Below are positions 42,054 to 50,754 of a DNA stretch of 64,000 nucleotides, piece after piece; the first letter of the stretch is position 1; every line of letters starts with the position of its first letter. The stretch comes from Tateyamaria sp947503385. Lineage in GTDB: Bacteria; Pseudomonadota; Alphaproteobacteria; Rhodobacterales; Rhodobacteraceae. The notes beneath the pieces were generated by a model, which was not told the origin of the DNA, did no database searches, and was given only the letters and a program-made list of their open reading frames with translations. Both the position numbers and the translations under genes were made by a program. The stretch is taken from NCBI RefSeq assembly GCF_051195235.1, contig NZ_JBNFZM010000003.1, positions 310,001-374,000 of the forward strand, in the 5' to 3' direction.

Positions 42054-43145
42054 ACGGACCCATTCGTGCACAATATCGGGTCCGACAGGCCGGACCGACG
42101 CCAGCGCAAAGCGCGGTGCGGTGTCTAACTTGCTCAGCCCCAGAGCGCCGATATTGGGCAGACCTTCGGCACCGATGGCCAAACCGGCCGTGAATCCAAT
42201 GAGCCGGTCAACAAGATCAGCGTCGATCAGAGACGCCGCGAGCGCGCTGCCGCCTTCGCAGAAGACGCGCGTCAGCCCGTGCGCGCCCAGTTGCTGCACC
42301 ACGTCCCGCGCCTCAAGCTGCCCGGCGGAGGTGGCACAGGGCAGCAAGGTTGCACCCAGATCGCGCCACGTCTGGCACAGCATCGGATCGGCGTCTTTGC
42401 CATGGCATATGATCACCGGTAATTCATGCGCGGTGCGGGCCAGTTGCCCCATCAAGGGTAGGTCGAGACGCCGGGACACGACCACGCGCGCGGGCTGCGC
42501 TGCGATGCCAAGGTCACGCACGGTCAGGGACGGGTCATCGTGGCGCGCTGTGCCGCCGCCAACCATCACGGCATCGTGCCGTGCGCGCATCGCGTGTACC
42601 AAGCGGCGCGCGTCAGAGCCGGTGATCCACTGGCTTTCGCCGGTGCCGGTGGCGATGCGACCGTCAAAACTGCTGGCAAGTTTGAGCGTTACTTCGGGAC
42701 GGCCCTGCTCTGTCTTCAGGAAAAACCCGGCCAGATCGGCGCTTGCTTCGTCCGCGCACAGACCTGTTTCCACGGTGATCCCGGCAGCCTCTAGCGCCGC
42801 AATGCCCTGTCCGTCCACGCGTGGGTCGCTGTCGGGCACCGCAATCACGACGCGTGCCACCCCTGCGGCAATCAGCGCATCAACACAGGGCGGTGTCTGG
42901 CCGTGATGGGCGCATGGCTCAAGCGTCACATAGACTTCGGCGCCACGCGCCGCCGTTCCGGCTTGCGCCAGTGCTACAGTTTCCGCATGGGGCCGCCCGC
43001 CGGGCTGCGTCCAGCCGCGACCGACAATCCTGCCCTTCTGAACGATCACGCATCCAACCGCAGGATTGGGCGCACAGCGCCCCTGCCCGCGCCGCCCCAA
43101 TCCCAAGGCGAGCAGCATAAAGCGCGTGTCGCGCGCCCGGCTCAC
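42036..43145 (-). CDS. ribD: Bifunctional riboflavin deaminase/reductase RibD
   Basis: Deaminates and then reduces the pyrimidine intermediate of riboflavin synthesis. The deaminase half has the zinc site 'GGRPHAETVAL' (HAE) and 'LEPCAHHGQTPPCVDAL' (PCxxxxxxxxC); the reductase half has 'KLASSFDGRIATGTGESQWI' and 'FCEGGSALAASLID'. 369 aa. The start is GTG at 43145, overlapping the nrdR stop by four bases. Capsule genes on the opposite strand separate it from ribE. Confidence 0.95.
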   Translation of the reverse strand: MSRARDTRFMLLALGLGRRGQGRCAPNPAVGCVIVQKGRIVGRGWTQPGGRPHAETVALAQAGTAARGAEVYVTLEPCAHHGQTPPCVDALIAAGVARVVIAVPDSDPRVDGQGIAALEAAGITVETGLCADEASADLAGFFLKTEQGRPEVTLKLASSFDGRIATGTGESQWITGSDARRLVHAMRARHDAVMVGGGTARHDDPSLTVRDLGIAAQPARVVVSRRLDLPLMGQLARTAHELPVIICHGKDADPMLCQTWRDLGATLLPCATSAGQLEARDVVQQLGAHGLTRVFCEGGSALAASLIDADLVDRLIGFTAGLAIGAEGLPNIGALGLSKLDTAPRFALASVRPVGPDIVHEWVRSTPQM

Positions 43146-43609
43146 TCGTCCGTGGCGCCGTCAGGCCGCAGCTCTGCGACGAACTTGTCAAAGTCGTCAG
43201 CCGCTTGGAAGTTCTTGTAAACACTGGCAAAGCGCACATAGGCCACCGTGTCGATGCGGTTCAGCGCTTCCATGACGATCTCGCCGATCTGCTTTGACTG
43301 GATGTCCGTCTCGCCCATGGATTCAAGCCGCCGCACGATACCGGAAATCATCTGGTCGATGCGTTCGGGGTCGATGGGCCGTTTCTGCATCGAAATGCGG
43401 ATGGAGCGTTCCAGCTTGTCGCGGTCGAAATCTTCGCGTTTGCCGTTGGATTTGATAACCACCAGATCGCGCAACTGCACGCGTTCATATGTGGTGAACC
43501 GACCACCACATGCCGGGCAGAACCGCCGCCGCCGGATCGAAACGTGATCCTCAGCCGGTCGGCTGTCTTTTACCTGAGTGTCGATATTGCCGCAAAATGG
43601 ACAGCGCAT
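43142..43609 (-). CDS. nrdR: Transcriptional repressor NrdR
   Basis: ATP/dATP-sensing repressor of ribonucleotide reductase genes. 155 aa: N-terminal zinc ribbon 'MRCPFCGNIDTQVKDSRP...RRRRFCPACGGRFTTYERV' with four Cys, then an ATP-cone ('VIKSNGKREDFDRDKLERSI'). The nrdR-ribD coupling is widely conserved in proteobacteria. The 124-bp upstream gap to the next gene contains its promoter; I could not find a convincing NrdR box pair. Confidence 0.97.
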   Translation of the reverse strand: MRCPFCGNIDTQVKDSRPAEDHVSIRRRRFCPACGGRFTTYERVQLRDLVVIKSNGKREDFDRDKLERSIRISMQKRPIDPERIDQMISGIVRRLESMGETDIQSKQIGEIVMEALNRIDTVAYVRFASVYKNFQAADDFDKFVAELRPDGATDE

Positions 43610-43733
43610 GGCCCATCCCCTCTTCGTTCGTCCCGCCTGTAGTGGGGGTGTTCCCCCTTGTCCACGAAACTATACGGGCTTGCCTAGGTTTTGGGTAGGG
43701 GGGAAATGCCACCGCAACATGAGCGGTGCAACG

Positions 43734-44156
43734 TCATGGCCGTAAAACGCGCACCCGCACCACCCGGTCAGGCAGCATGGACCGACATTGCGCATAGGCG
43801 TGGGTCATGCTGAATTGCAGCCCTTCGGTGCGCACGCCCGTAGAATAGGAGGATTTCGGGTTCGCCACGGGTTGTGTCGTGAAAATCACGCTCTTGCGGC
43901 CCGGATAATTCGCCGATGGCCCGCGCGCTTGCACGATCGTCAGGTCGCCCCCTCGCAGGCCCATCACCTTGCGCGAGAATATCCCCGCCGCGCACCACAT
44001 CTGCATACCGCCCGCGCCGTCCGCTTCGATCACTTCGAAACGGGTCGCATCGATCTGGCGAACCGGGATGACAATCAGTTCGCGAAAGATGATCCGTTCG
44101 GCATGGGCCACCGTTGGCAGCGCTGCGAGGGCAAGGATGGCAAAGTGTTTGAGCAC
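43734..44156 (-). CDS. Hypothetical exported protein
   Basis: A 140-residue secreted protein starting at GTG 44156, with AAAGGAG eight bases upstream. The Sec signal ends 'LPTVAHA|ERI'. The mature part is beta-rich with two cysteines ('MQMWCAAGIF', 'HAYAQCRSM') that may form a disulfide. No domain recognised; similar short periplasmic proteins are common in Rhodobacteraceae. Confidence 0.75.
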   Translation of the reverse strand: MLKHFAILALAALPTVAHAERIIFRELIVIPVRQIDATRFEVIEADGAGGMQMWCAAGIFSRKVMGLRGGDLTIVQARGPSANYPGRKSVIFTTQPVANPKSSYSTGVRTEGLQFSMTHAYAQCRSMLPDRVVRVRVLRP

Positions 44157-44203
44157 AGGTCACACTCCTTTGGCATCAAGGTTAACCCATATGCCCGGAT
44201 TCG

Positions 44204-44608
44204 CTAAGCCAAGTGTCCGATGACCCGTCTGACATGGGGTGCGTCACGATGTTCGAATAGGTAGATGCCCTGCCACGTGCCCAACGCCATGCGTCCACCT
44301 GCCACCGGGATTTGCAAACTCGTGGGCAGCAGTGCCGCCTTGATGTGCGCAGGCATGTCGTCCGGCCCTTCGTAGGTGTGGGTCAAATACGACATCGACG
44401 GATCGGTGGTCGGCGGGACCAGACGGTGAAAGAATGCCGCAAGGTCCGTCCGGACCTCGGGATCCGCATTTTCCTGGATCATCAAGGAACAGGAGGTGTG
44501 CTGAACAAACAAGGTCAGCAGACCATCACCCGTGACCCACGCGTCAACCTCGCGCGTCACCTCGTACAATCCCGGACCTGACGTCTGCCATTCAAATACC
44601 TTTTGCAT
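44204..44608 (-). CDS. YjbQ family protein (UPF0047; secondary thiamine-phosphate synthase-like)
   Basis: A 134-residue protein of the YjbQ/UPF0047 family from the ATG at 44608. Family motifs: 'GLLTLFVQHTSCSLMIQENADPEVR' in part (metal-binding His and Glu), 'YEGPDDMPAHIKAALL', and 'LGTWQGIYLFEHRD'. Some family members show weak thiamine-phosphate synthase activity, but the physiological role is unsettled. Divergent from the SDR gene at 44664 with a 55-bp gap. Confidence 0.93.
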   Translation of the reverse strand: MQKVFEWQTSGPGLYEVTREVDAWVTGDGLLTLFVQHTSCSLMIQENADPEVRTDLAAFFHRLVPPTTDPSMSYLTHTYEGPDDMPAHIKAALLPTSLQIPVAGGRMALGTWQGIYLFEHRDAPHVRRVIGHLA

Positions 44609-44663
44609 GAAACCATCCCCCGCCGTGCGGGTTGACTGAGTAGCGCACGCAAAGGAGAGCACA

Positions 44664-45323
44664 ATGACCAAAACAATTTTTATCACGGGGGCCAGTTCAG
44701 GCATCGGCGCCGCGACGGCCAAGGCGGCAGCCGCTGCGGGCTGGCATGTGGGACTGTTCGCCCGGTCCGAAGACAAGCTCAAGAAGATCGCAGATCAGAT
44801 TGGAGACAACGCAACCGTGTTGCCGGGTGACGTCACCAAGATGGACGACCTGACCCGTGCACTGGACCAATTGGAGCAGGTCGATGCCGTATTTGCCAAT
44901 GCGGGCAAGGGCCTGAACACCGCCGGATCGGAAGAGGGCGACCCCGACGAATGGCACGAGATGATCCACATCAATATTATGGGCGTCCTCTATACCGCCA
45001 AAGCCGCCCTGCCTCGCTTGCGCCAGACCAAGGGGCACATGGTTCTCACGGGTTCCGCCGCAGGCCGGCGCCATATCAAGGGCTCGATCTACGGCGCGTC
45101 AAAGTGGTTCATTCACGGTTACGCGGGCAACCTTGCCGAAGAGATGGCGGAATGGGGTGGCCGGTGTACGGTGGTTGCTCCGGGGATGGTCGATACGGCG
45201 TTTTTTGACGAGGCGAAACCGGACAAGCTACAGCCTGAAGACGTGGCGGATGCGGTGATGCTCGCAATTGACGCTGACCCGCGCTGCGCTGTGCGCGAAG
45301 TGTTCCTGATGCCGACGCAGTGA
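44664..45323 (+). CDS. Short-chain dehydrogenase/reductase
   Basis: A 219-residue classical SDR: 'IFITGASSGIGAATAKAAA' (TGxxxGIG), 'DAVFANAGKG' (NAG), catalytic Ser in 'VLTGSAAG', and Tyr-x3-Lys in 'SIYGASKWFIHGYA'. C-terminal half includes 'VVAPGMVDTAFFDEA'. Substrate unknown; the sequence is closest in feel to YdfG/NADP-dependent 3-hydroxy acid dehydrogenases. A good Shine-Dalgarno (AAGGAGAG) lies upstream. Confidence 0.93.
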   Translation: MTKTIFITGASSGIGAATAKAAAAAGWHVGLFARSEDKLKKIADQIGDNATVLPGDVTKMDDLTRALDQLEQVDAVFANAGKGLNTAGSEEGDPDEWHEMIHINIMGVLYTAKAALPRLRQTKGHMVLTGSAAGRRHIKGSIYGASKWFIHGYAGNLAEEMAEWGGRCTVVAPGMVDTAFFDEAKPDKLQPEDVADAVMLAIDADPRCAVREVFLMPTQ

Positions 45324-45458
45324 CGCGCAGGATAATGTCCCGGAACTGCAATGTACCCGTTAGCGGCCCGGACGGAACGCACGGCCAGGACGCGGTCAGC
45401 GAAAGGTGACATTTGAAACCGGCATGGGCGACCCCCGCGGTTGCCTGTGCTGCCCGAC

Positions 45459-45734
45459 TCAGCGGAAAATACGCAGTCCCTGTTCGTCGATCACCTGTTT
45501 GGCCTTGCCAATGGAAGCCGTGACCGCACTGTCGTGATCGTTCAAAGTATCTGCACGCACAAGCATGTGCGTTTTGGTCTCACCATTCACCTCTGTCTCG
45601 ACCCGTGCCGCGATGCGGTAGACATTTCCTTCGGCCATAGGCTCGGGGTAGATGCGAAAATCACCATAAGTTTCGCACACAGGCTCTGACGCGGGCGCGT
45701 CTTTGCGTCCCAGCAGGCGCGACAGGAGCGACAT
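45459..45734 (-). CDS. HlyU family protein
   Basis: A 91-residue protein of the HlyU family: 'MSLLSRLLGRKD' start, 'TYGDFRIYPEPMAEGNVYRIAAR', in part, and 'HMLVRADTLNDHDSAVTAS' then 'KAKQVIDEQG'. In Vibrio, HlyU activates toxin genes, but this short alphaproteobacterial form lacks a recognised DNA-binding winged helix and its role is unknown. It follows rpoD by about 55 bp on the same strand. Confidence 0.85.
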   Translation of the reverse strand: MSLLSRLLGRKDAPASEPVCETYGDFRIYPEPMAEGNVYRIAARVETEVNGETKTHMLVRADTLNDHDSAVTASIGKAKQVIDEQGLRIFR

Positions 45735-45755
45735 GGCAAAACCTCCACTTCTGTG

Positions 45756-45784
45756 ATGCGGGCGGCCATTCGGGCAGCCCGCAT
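45756..45784 (-). other. Hairpin between rpoD and the HlyU-family gene
   Basis: ATGCGGGC ... GCCCGCAT, an 8-bp perfect outer stem with a partly paired inner part, begins six bases after the rpoD stop. It lacks a following T-run on the minus strand, so it may attenuate or protect mRNA rather than fully terminate. Confidence 0.45.
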
Positions 45785-45789
45785 TCTGG

Positions 45790-47772
45790 TCACTGATCGA
45801 GGAAGCTGCGCAATTTGCGGCTGCGGCTGGGGTGCTTGAGCTTGCGCAGAGCCTTTGCTTCGATCTGGCGGATTCGTTCGCGGGTCACGCTGAACTGCTG
45901 GCCCACCTCTTCGAGCGTGTGATCGGTGTTCATGCCGATGCCAAAGCGCATCCGCAGCACACGTTCCTCTCGCGGTGTAAGTGAAGCGAGAACGCGTGTT
46001 GTCGTCTCCTTCAGGTTTTCCTGAATGGCGCTGTCCAGCGGCAGAACCGCATTTTTGTCCTCGATGAAATCGCCAAGTTGGCTGTCTTCCTCGTCGCCGA
46101 TGGGCGTTTCGAGCGAGATCGGTTCCTTGGCGATTTTCATCACCTTGCGGACCTTTTCCAGCGGCATTTGCAGCTTGTCCGCCAGTTCTTCCGGCGTCGG
46201 TTCGCGGCCGATCTCGTGCAGCATCTGGCGGCCCGTACGGACCAGTTTGTTGATTGTCTCGATCATGTGCACCGGGATACGAATGGTGCGCGCCTGATCC
46301 GCGATGGACCGGGTGATCGCCTGACGAATCCACCATGTGGCATAGGTCGAGAACTTGTAGCCGCGGCGGTACTCGAATTTGTCGACCGCTTTCATCAGGC
46401 CAATGTTCCCCTCCTGAATCAGGTCAAGGAATTGCAGGCCGCGATTGGTGTACTTCTTGGCGATGGAAATCACGAGGCGCAGGTTCGCCTCGACCATTTC
46501 TTTCTTGGCCTGACGGGCTTCTTTCTCGCCCTTCTGGACCTGTTGCACGATGCGGCGGAATTCAGAAATATCGAGGCCCACATACTGGCCAACCTGCGCC
46601 ATATCGGCCCGCAGCTCTTCAACCTTTTCGGCGGAGCGTTCGATGAACATCTGCCAGCCGCGCCCTGATTTCTCGCCCATCTCGTCCAGCCAGCCGGGAT
46701 CAAGCTCGCGCCCGCGATAAGCGTCTACGAATTCCTTGCGGTTGATGCGCGCCTGATCGGCGAGTTTCACGATGGAACTGTCGATCTGCATGATCCGGCG
46801 GTTGATGCCATAAAGCTGGTCAATCAGCGCTTCAATCCGGTTGTTATGCAGGTGCAGATCGTTGACCAGTGCCACGATCTCGGATCGCAATTTCTGGTAA
46901 ATCTCTTCGTCGCCAGAGGAGAACGAGCCATCCTCGTTCAACGTGGCAGAGATGCGATTGTCCTGCATCTCGCTCAGTTGTGCGTAGTCATTTGCGATCA
47001 CATCCAGCGTTTCAAGCACTTGCGGCTTGAGAGCGGCTTCCATCGCTGCCAGCGACATATTGGCCTGATCGTCCTCGTCGTCGTCGTCATCTTTGGCAAT
47101 CGGGTTGCCGTCAGCGTCGAGTTCCGGGCTGTCGTCAGTTTTTTCTTCTGTGGCGCCGGCGGGCTGCACGACAGGTTCCTGAACCTCGCCATCCTCACCC
47201 AATTGGTTGCCAAATGTCGCCTCAAGGTCGATCACATCGCGCAACAAGATCTCTTCTGACAAAAGCTCGTCACGCCAGATGGTGATGGCCTGAAAGGTCA
47301 GAGGGCTTTCGCACAAGCCCGCGATCATAGTATTGCGGCCTGCCTCGATGCGTTTGGCGATAGCAATCTCGCCCTCGCGGCTCAGCAATTCAACCGAGCC
47401 CATCTCGCGCAGATACATGCGGACAGGATCGTCGGTCCGGTCCAGTTTTTCCTGACCCGTGGCCCCCAGCGTCAGATCGCGAGTGCCTTCGGTTGTGGTG
47501 ACCTCGGTCGAGCCCTTTTGCTCTTCCTCTTCGGCCTCTTCGTCTTCGATGATGTTGATGCCCATTTCGGACAGCATCGACATCACGTCCTCGATCTGTT
47601 CGGAACTGACCTGATCGGGCGGCAGCACCGTGTTTAGCTGATCGTAGGTGATGTACCCTTTTTCGCGGGCCTCACCGATCATCTTCTTGACGGCGGCCTG
47701 ACTCATATCGAGCGAGTGGGCGTTGTCCTGGTCTTCGGTCTTGGCGTCTTCGTTCGTGTCTTTCGCGGCCAT
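45790..47772 (-). CDS. rpoD: RNA polymerase housekeeping sigma factor RpoD (sigma-70)
   Basis: A 660-residue primary sigma factor. Region 1.1 ('QAAVKKMIGEAREKGYITYDQLNTVL' in part), region 1.2 ('DRTDDPVRMYLREMGSVELLSREGEI' in part), a large acidic non-conserved insert around residues 190-250, region 2 ('RFSTYATWWIRQAITR'-like, written here 'KFSTYATWWIRQAITRSI'), region 3 and region 4 ('LEEVGQQFSVTRERIRQIEA') are all present. It directs transcription from -35/-10 promoters. Downstream of dnaG on the same strand with a 131-bp intergenic region that carries four GANTC sites, so it has its own regulated promoter. Confidence 0.98.
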   Translation of the reverse strand: MAAKDTNEDAKTEDQDNAHSLDMSQAAVKKMIGEAREKGYITYDQLNTVLPPDQVSSEQIEDVMSMLSEMGINIIEDEEAEEEEQKGSTEVTTTEGTRDLTLGATGQEKLDRTDDPVRMYLREMGSVELLSREGEIAIAKRIEAGRNTMIAGLCESPLTFQAITIWRDELLSEEILLRDVIDLEATFGNQLGEDGEVQEPVVQPAGATEEKTDDSPELDADGNPIAKDDDDDEDDQANMSLAAMEAALKPQVLETLDVIANDYAQLSEMQDNRISATLNEDGSFSSGDEEIYQKLRSEIVALVNDLHLHNNRIEALIDQLYGINRRIMQIDSSIVKLADQARINRKEFVDAYRGRELDPGWLDEMGEKSGRGWQMFIERSAEKVEELRADMAQVGQYVGLDISEFRRIVQQVQKGEKEARQAKKEMVEANLRLVISIAKKYTNRGLQFLDLIQEGNIGLMKAVDKFEYRRGYKFSTYATWWIRQAITRSIADQARTIRIPVHMIETINKLVRTGRQMLHEIGREPTPEELADKLQMPLEKVRKVMKIAKEPISLETPIGDEEDSQLGDFIEDKNAVLPLDSAIQENLKETTTRVLASLTPREERVLRMRFGIGMNTDHTLEEVGQQFSVTRERIRQIEAKALRKLKHPSRSRKLRSFLDQ

Positions 47773-47800
47773 GCCGGGCTCCTCTGATCGGGGCTCCTTG

Positions 47801-47855
47801 GCGAATCACCCCCGTGTGATTCGCTTAGAGAATCATTTAGCGCTTTGAGTGATTC
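47801..47855. promoter_or_regulatory. Cluster of four GANTC (CcrM) sites and inverted repeats upstream of rpoD
   Basis: GAATC at 47803, GATTC at 47818, GAATC at 47830 and GATTC at 47851 all fall within 53 bp. Each is part of GAATCA or TGATTC in alternating orientation; the first two form a perfect 8-bp inverted repeat (GCGAATCA/TGATTCGC). It lies 29-83 bp upstream of the rpoD start. GANTC is methylated by CcrM in alphaproteobacteria and can tune cell-cycle promoters. Confidence 0.6.
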
Positions 47856-47903
47856 GGCCACCCATCTAGCTGCATTTTCCTAAGGTTTCGCGGCCAAAAC
47901 GCA

Positions 47904-49841
47904 TCACCGTCCCGGCTTTGAGAACCTGATTTGGTCCATCAGGGCGGCGAATGCGTCGCGTTCCTGACGGCTGATACGGGCGCCGTTGTCGCCCGTGTCG
48001 TATTCTGCGTTGTCTTCCTGCCCGCTCCGAACGGCGCGGGATGCAGCATCGGCAGCTTGGCTCAGGCGCCATGTCACACCTTCATCGGCCACCCCTTCGA
48101 GGTCCTGTACCGCATCCGCAATCTCTGCGTCCAAACCCCTCGTCGCGCTGAGTTTTGCGAGCTCTTCGGCCACGGTCATGCGGGCCATGTCGGCATCGCC
48201 GGGTGTGCGAACACAGGGGACAATGGCCACATGGCGCGCAGACAGCAGATTATCAAGGGCATCCGGCCCCAGTGCGCTGATAATCTTTTCGCGCAACACC
48301 TCCGGGCCACCTGTGCTGTGGCGGAGAATCAGGTCGCGCAGCGTCCGGTGCGTGTGGTCGCGGCAGGGCAAATCTTCGATCCCACTTTCGAACTCTTCGG
48401 CCACATCAGGGGTCAGGATCAGCGCGGCAAGGATCACCGCTTCGCGCAGGTCATCCGTGGTGTCGGTCCCCGCTTGGGCCAGCACGGACGATTTGGTGCT
48501 GGGCAGCGCAGTGGGCGGCGCATTCCACGCACGCCGGGCTTGGGGGCCGCGCTGCGGGCGGAAGAGTTGCCAGCGCAGGTCCTTGATTTCCTGACCGTAG
48601 TGCTGGCGGATCGAAGGGTCTTGGATCAGCTTGATCTTGTCGCGCAGGGCCTTGTCGAGCGCCGCCTTACGCTCGGGACTGTCAAAATTCTTGCCTTCGG
48701 TTTCGCGTTGCCACAGCAGTTTCACCATGGGCTGGGCTGCCTCCAGCAGCTTTTGCAGCGCGGCCGCCCCTTGCGATTTCAGCAGATCATCCGGGTCCTG
48801 CCCGTCAGGCATCAGAGCAAAGCGCAGGCTTTTGCCGGCCTCAAGGGATGGCAGCGCCAGATCAATAAGGCGCATGGCCGCCCGGATACCCGCGGTATCG
48901 CCGTCCAGCGCGATGACCGGCTCATCGGCAATACGCCACAGCATGGCCAACTGATGTTCCGTCACCGCAGTGCCCAACGGCGCCACCGCCGCGCCAAAGC
49001 CATGTTCGGCCAGCGCGATCACATCCATATACCCTTCGGCCACGATCAACGGCTGGCCTTTGCCCGCAGCGGTCCGCGCAGGACCGTGGTTGTAAAGGGT
49101 GCGGCCCTTGTCAAACAATTCTGTCTCGGGCGAATTCAGGTATTTTGCGTTGTCATTGGGGTCCATGGCCCGCCCCCCAAAGGCCACACAGCGCCCGCGC
49201 GCATCGCGGATCGGGAACATGATACGGCCCCGGAACGTGTCATAAGGTTTGCCGCCCTTTTGACTGGGCTTGGCCAGACCTGCGGCAAGGATCAGATCGT
49301 CCTCAACCCCCTTGGCCTTGAGCGCGTCCCAAAGACCCTGCCACGTATCCGGCGCAAACCCGATCTCCCACCGGTCCCACGCGTCGGGGCCCAGACCCCG
49401 GCGCGCTTCGAGGTAATCCCGCGTTGCTGCTGCGGCCCCCGTTTTCAGTTGCAGCCGGAAATGCTGCACCGCCATTTCCATGACGTCCGCCAGCATCGTG
49501 CGCCGGTCCGCCTTTTCTTGCGCGCGCGGATCGCGTTCAGGCATGGGCATCCCGGCCTCACCAGCCAGAATTTCCACCGCCGCCATGAAACCAACATTTT
49601 CCGTCTCCCGCACAAAGGAGATGGCATCCCCTTTGGCGTGGCAGCCAAAGCAGTAGTAATACCCTTTGCGGTCATCCACATGGAAGGACGCAGTCTTTTC
49701 GTGGTGAAACGGGCATGGCGCCCACAGATCGCCCTTGCCCTGATTGGACTTGCGCGCATCCCACATCACCTTGCGGCCCACCACCTGACCAAGGCTCAGG
49801 CGCGTGCGCAATTCATCAAGGAATCCGGGGGGCAGGCTCAT
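47904..49841 (-). CDS. dnaG: DNA primase DnaG
   Basis: Synthesises RNA primers at replication forks. 645 aa: N-terminal CHC2 zinc ribbon with Cys43, His46, Cys64 and Cys67 ('CPFHHEKT' ... 'YYYCFGCHAKGD'), a TOPRIM catalytic core ('LIVAEGYMDVIALAEHGF' and 'VIALDGDTAG'), and a C-terminal DnaB-interaction region from about 430 on. The rpsU gene that precedes dnaG in enterics is absent here, as usual in this group. Followed by rpoD. Confidence 0.97.
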   Translation of the reverse strand: MSLPPGFLDELRTRLSLGQVVGRKVMWDARKSNQGKGDLWAPCPFHHEKTASFHVDDRKGYYYCFGCHAKGDAISFVRETENVGFMAAVEILAGEAGMPMPERDPRAQEKADRRTMLADVMEMAVQHFRLQLKTGAAAATRDYLEARRGLGPDAWDRWEIGFAPDTWQGLWDALKAKGVEDDLILAAGLAKPSQKGGKPYDTFRGRIMFPIRDARGRCVAFGGRAMDPNDNAKYLNSPETELFDKGRTLYNHGPARTAAGKGQPLIVAEGYMDVIALAEHGFGAAVAPLGTAVTEHQLAMLWRIADEPVIALDGDTAGIRAAMRLIDLALPSLEAGKSLRFALMPDGQDPDDLLKSQGAAALQKLLEAAQPMVKLLWQRETEGKNFDSPERKAALDKALRDKIKLIQDPSIRQHYGQEIKDLRWQLFRPQRGPQARRAWNAPPTALPSTKSSVLAQAGTDTTDDLREAVILAALILTPDVAEEFESGIEDLPCRDHTHRTLRDLILRHSTGGPEVLREKIISALGPDALDNLLSARHVAIVPCVRTPGDADMARMTVAEELAKLSATRGLDAEIADAVQDLEGVADEGVTWRLSQAADAASRAVRSGQEDNAEYDTGDNGARISRQERDAFAALMDQIRFSKPGR

Positions 49842-49878
49842 GCTCTATATAATGGGGTCGCAGGGGCCAGAGTCGAGC

Positions 49879-50178
49879 CTATTGCTGTAGGCACAGCTCG
49901 TTCCATGCAGCCGACAGGTCCTCTTTGCGGATCACCCGGCGCTTTTGCTCGTAGACCCACGGCGCAATCAGTGGGATCGCGTTGTTGAACCGTTCCGGCC
50001 ACGTGGGCTCTTGCGCGAGGATATGCGCGCTGACCTCTCGTTCGGGCACGCGGTCAAGACGGGCCTGCTGGACGGCGGCGACCACCTCGGCCTGATATCC
50101 GCAGCTTTCGGCCTTTTCATCGGCAAAGGCGGGAAGCGCAAACAAGGCGGCGGCACAGGACAGGGCGAAACGGGTCAT
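49879..50178 (-). CDS. Hypothetical exported protein
   Basis: A 99-residue secreted protein. The Sec signal is 'MTRFALSCAAALFALPAFA|DEK'. The mature part is helical, with one Cys near each end ('ESCGYQAEVV' and 'NELCLQQ') that could form a disulfide, and a middle 'WPERFNNAIPLIAPWVYEQKRR'. No family recognised. It lies between soxG and dnaG on the same strand, 36 bp after soxG. Confidence 0.75.
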   Translation of the reverse strand: MTRFALSCAAALFALPAFADEKAESCGYQAEVVAAVQQARLDRVPEREVSAHILAQEPTWPERFNNAIPLIAPWVYEQKRRVIRKEDLSAAWNELCLQQ

Positions 50179-50214
50179 GGTGGGCGAGGCTCCTTCGGAA
50201 TCGTTCGGCGCAGT

Positions 50215-50754
50215 CTACAGGCGCGCCGCGACGCTTTCCATGGCCCTTTCCAGATCGTGACGCAGGGTGCCCGCCATTGACCGGAACACCATCAACAGGA
50301 ATGTATCCGCCCCGATCCGCGTGACAGACCCGGTCATGTGCTGGATCAGCGTGCGCGCGGTATGGCCACGCTTGAATGCTTCGGCAGACAGGTCCAGCGG
50401 TACCAGCCGCGCCAAAACAGCCTCCACTTCCGCGCCGGACAGCGTCACGCACGCCCACGCATCGCTTTGCAGCGTCATCGCCCCATAGGCATTGAGAGCT
50501 GCATCCGGTTCAGGCCCCGCCAACATCACCATCTCACGGCCAAACCAGATCGCCCGCGCGCCCGTCTTGCCCGTGGCGCGGCCCGGACCGGGCCACGCCA
50601 TGCCATGGGCGTCCTTGAACACATCGCCAATGGTCTTGCCCGTGTAGGGCGCGATCGAGGTAAGCGTGCCAAGGTCAACCTCAGCCAGCGTCACCGTGCC
50701 AATGGTCGTTTCGGTCATCCCGCGCAGCGGGGTCTCGGCCACCAAGTCAACCAC
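50215..50754 (-). CDS. soxG: Sarcosine oxidase gamma subunit
   Basis: Small subunit of heterotetrameric sarcosine oxidase, 179 aa. It begins at GTG 50754 (GTGGTTGA overlaps the soxA stop), reading 'VVDLVAETPLRG'. The family pattern is visible in 'RAIWFGREMVMLAGPEP', 'AWACVTLSGAEVEAVLARLVPLDL' in part, and 'TLIQHMTGSVTRIGADTFLLMVFRSMAGTLRHDLE' in part, a GcvT-like C-terminal half. Last gene of soxB-D-A-G. Confidence 0.92.
   Translation of the reverse strand: MVDLVAETPLRGMTETTIGTVTLAEVDLGTLTSIAPYTGKTIGDVFKDAHGMAWPGPGRATGKTGARAIWFGREMVMLAGPEPDAALNAYGAMTLQSDAWACVTLSGAEVEAVLARLVPLDLSAEAFKRGHTARTLIQHMTGSVTRIGADTFLLMVFRSMAGTLRHDLERAMESVAARL

Noticed and set aside
47931..49988. A 685-codon open frame on the plus strand opposite dnaG
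   Set aside because: It is antisense to a certain gene, has Arg/Gln/His-rich shadow composition, and no known domain.
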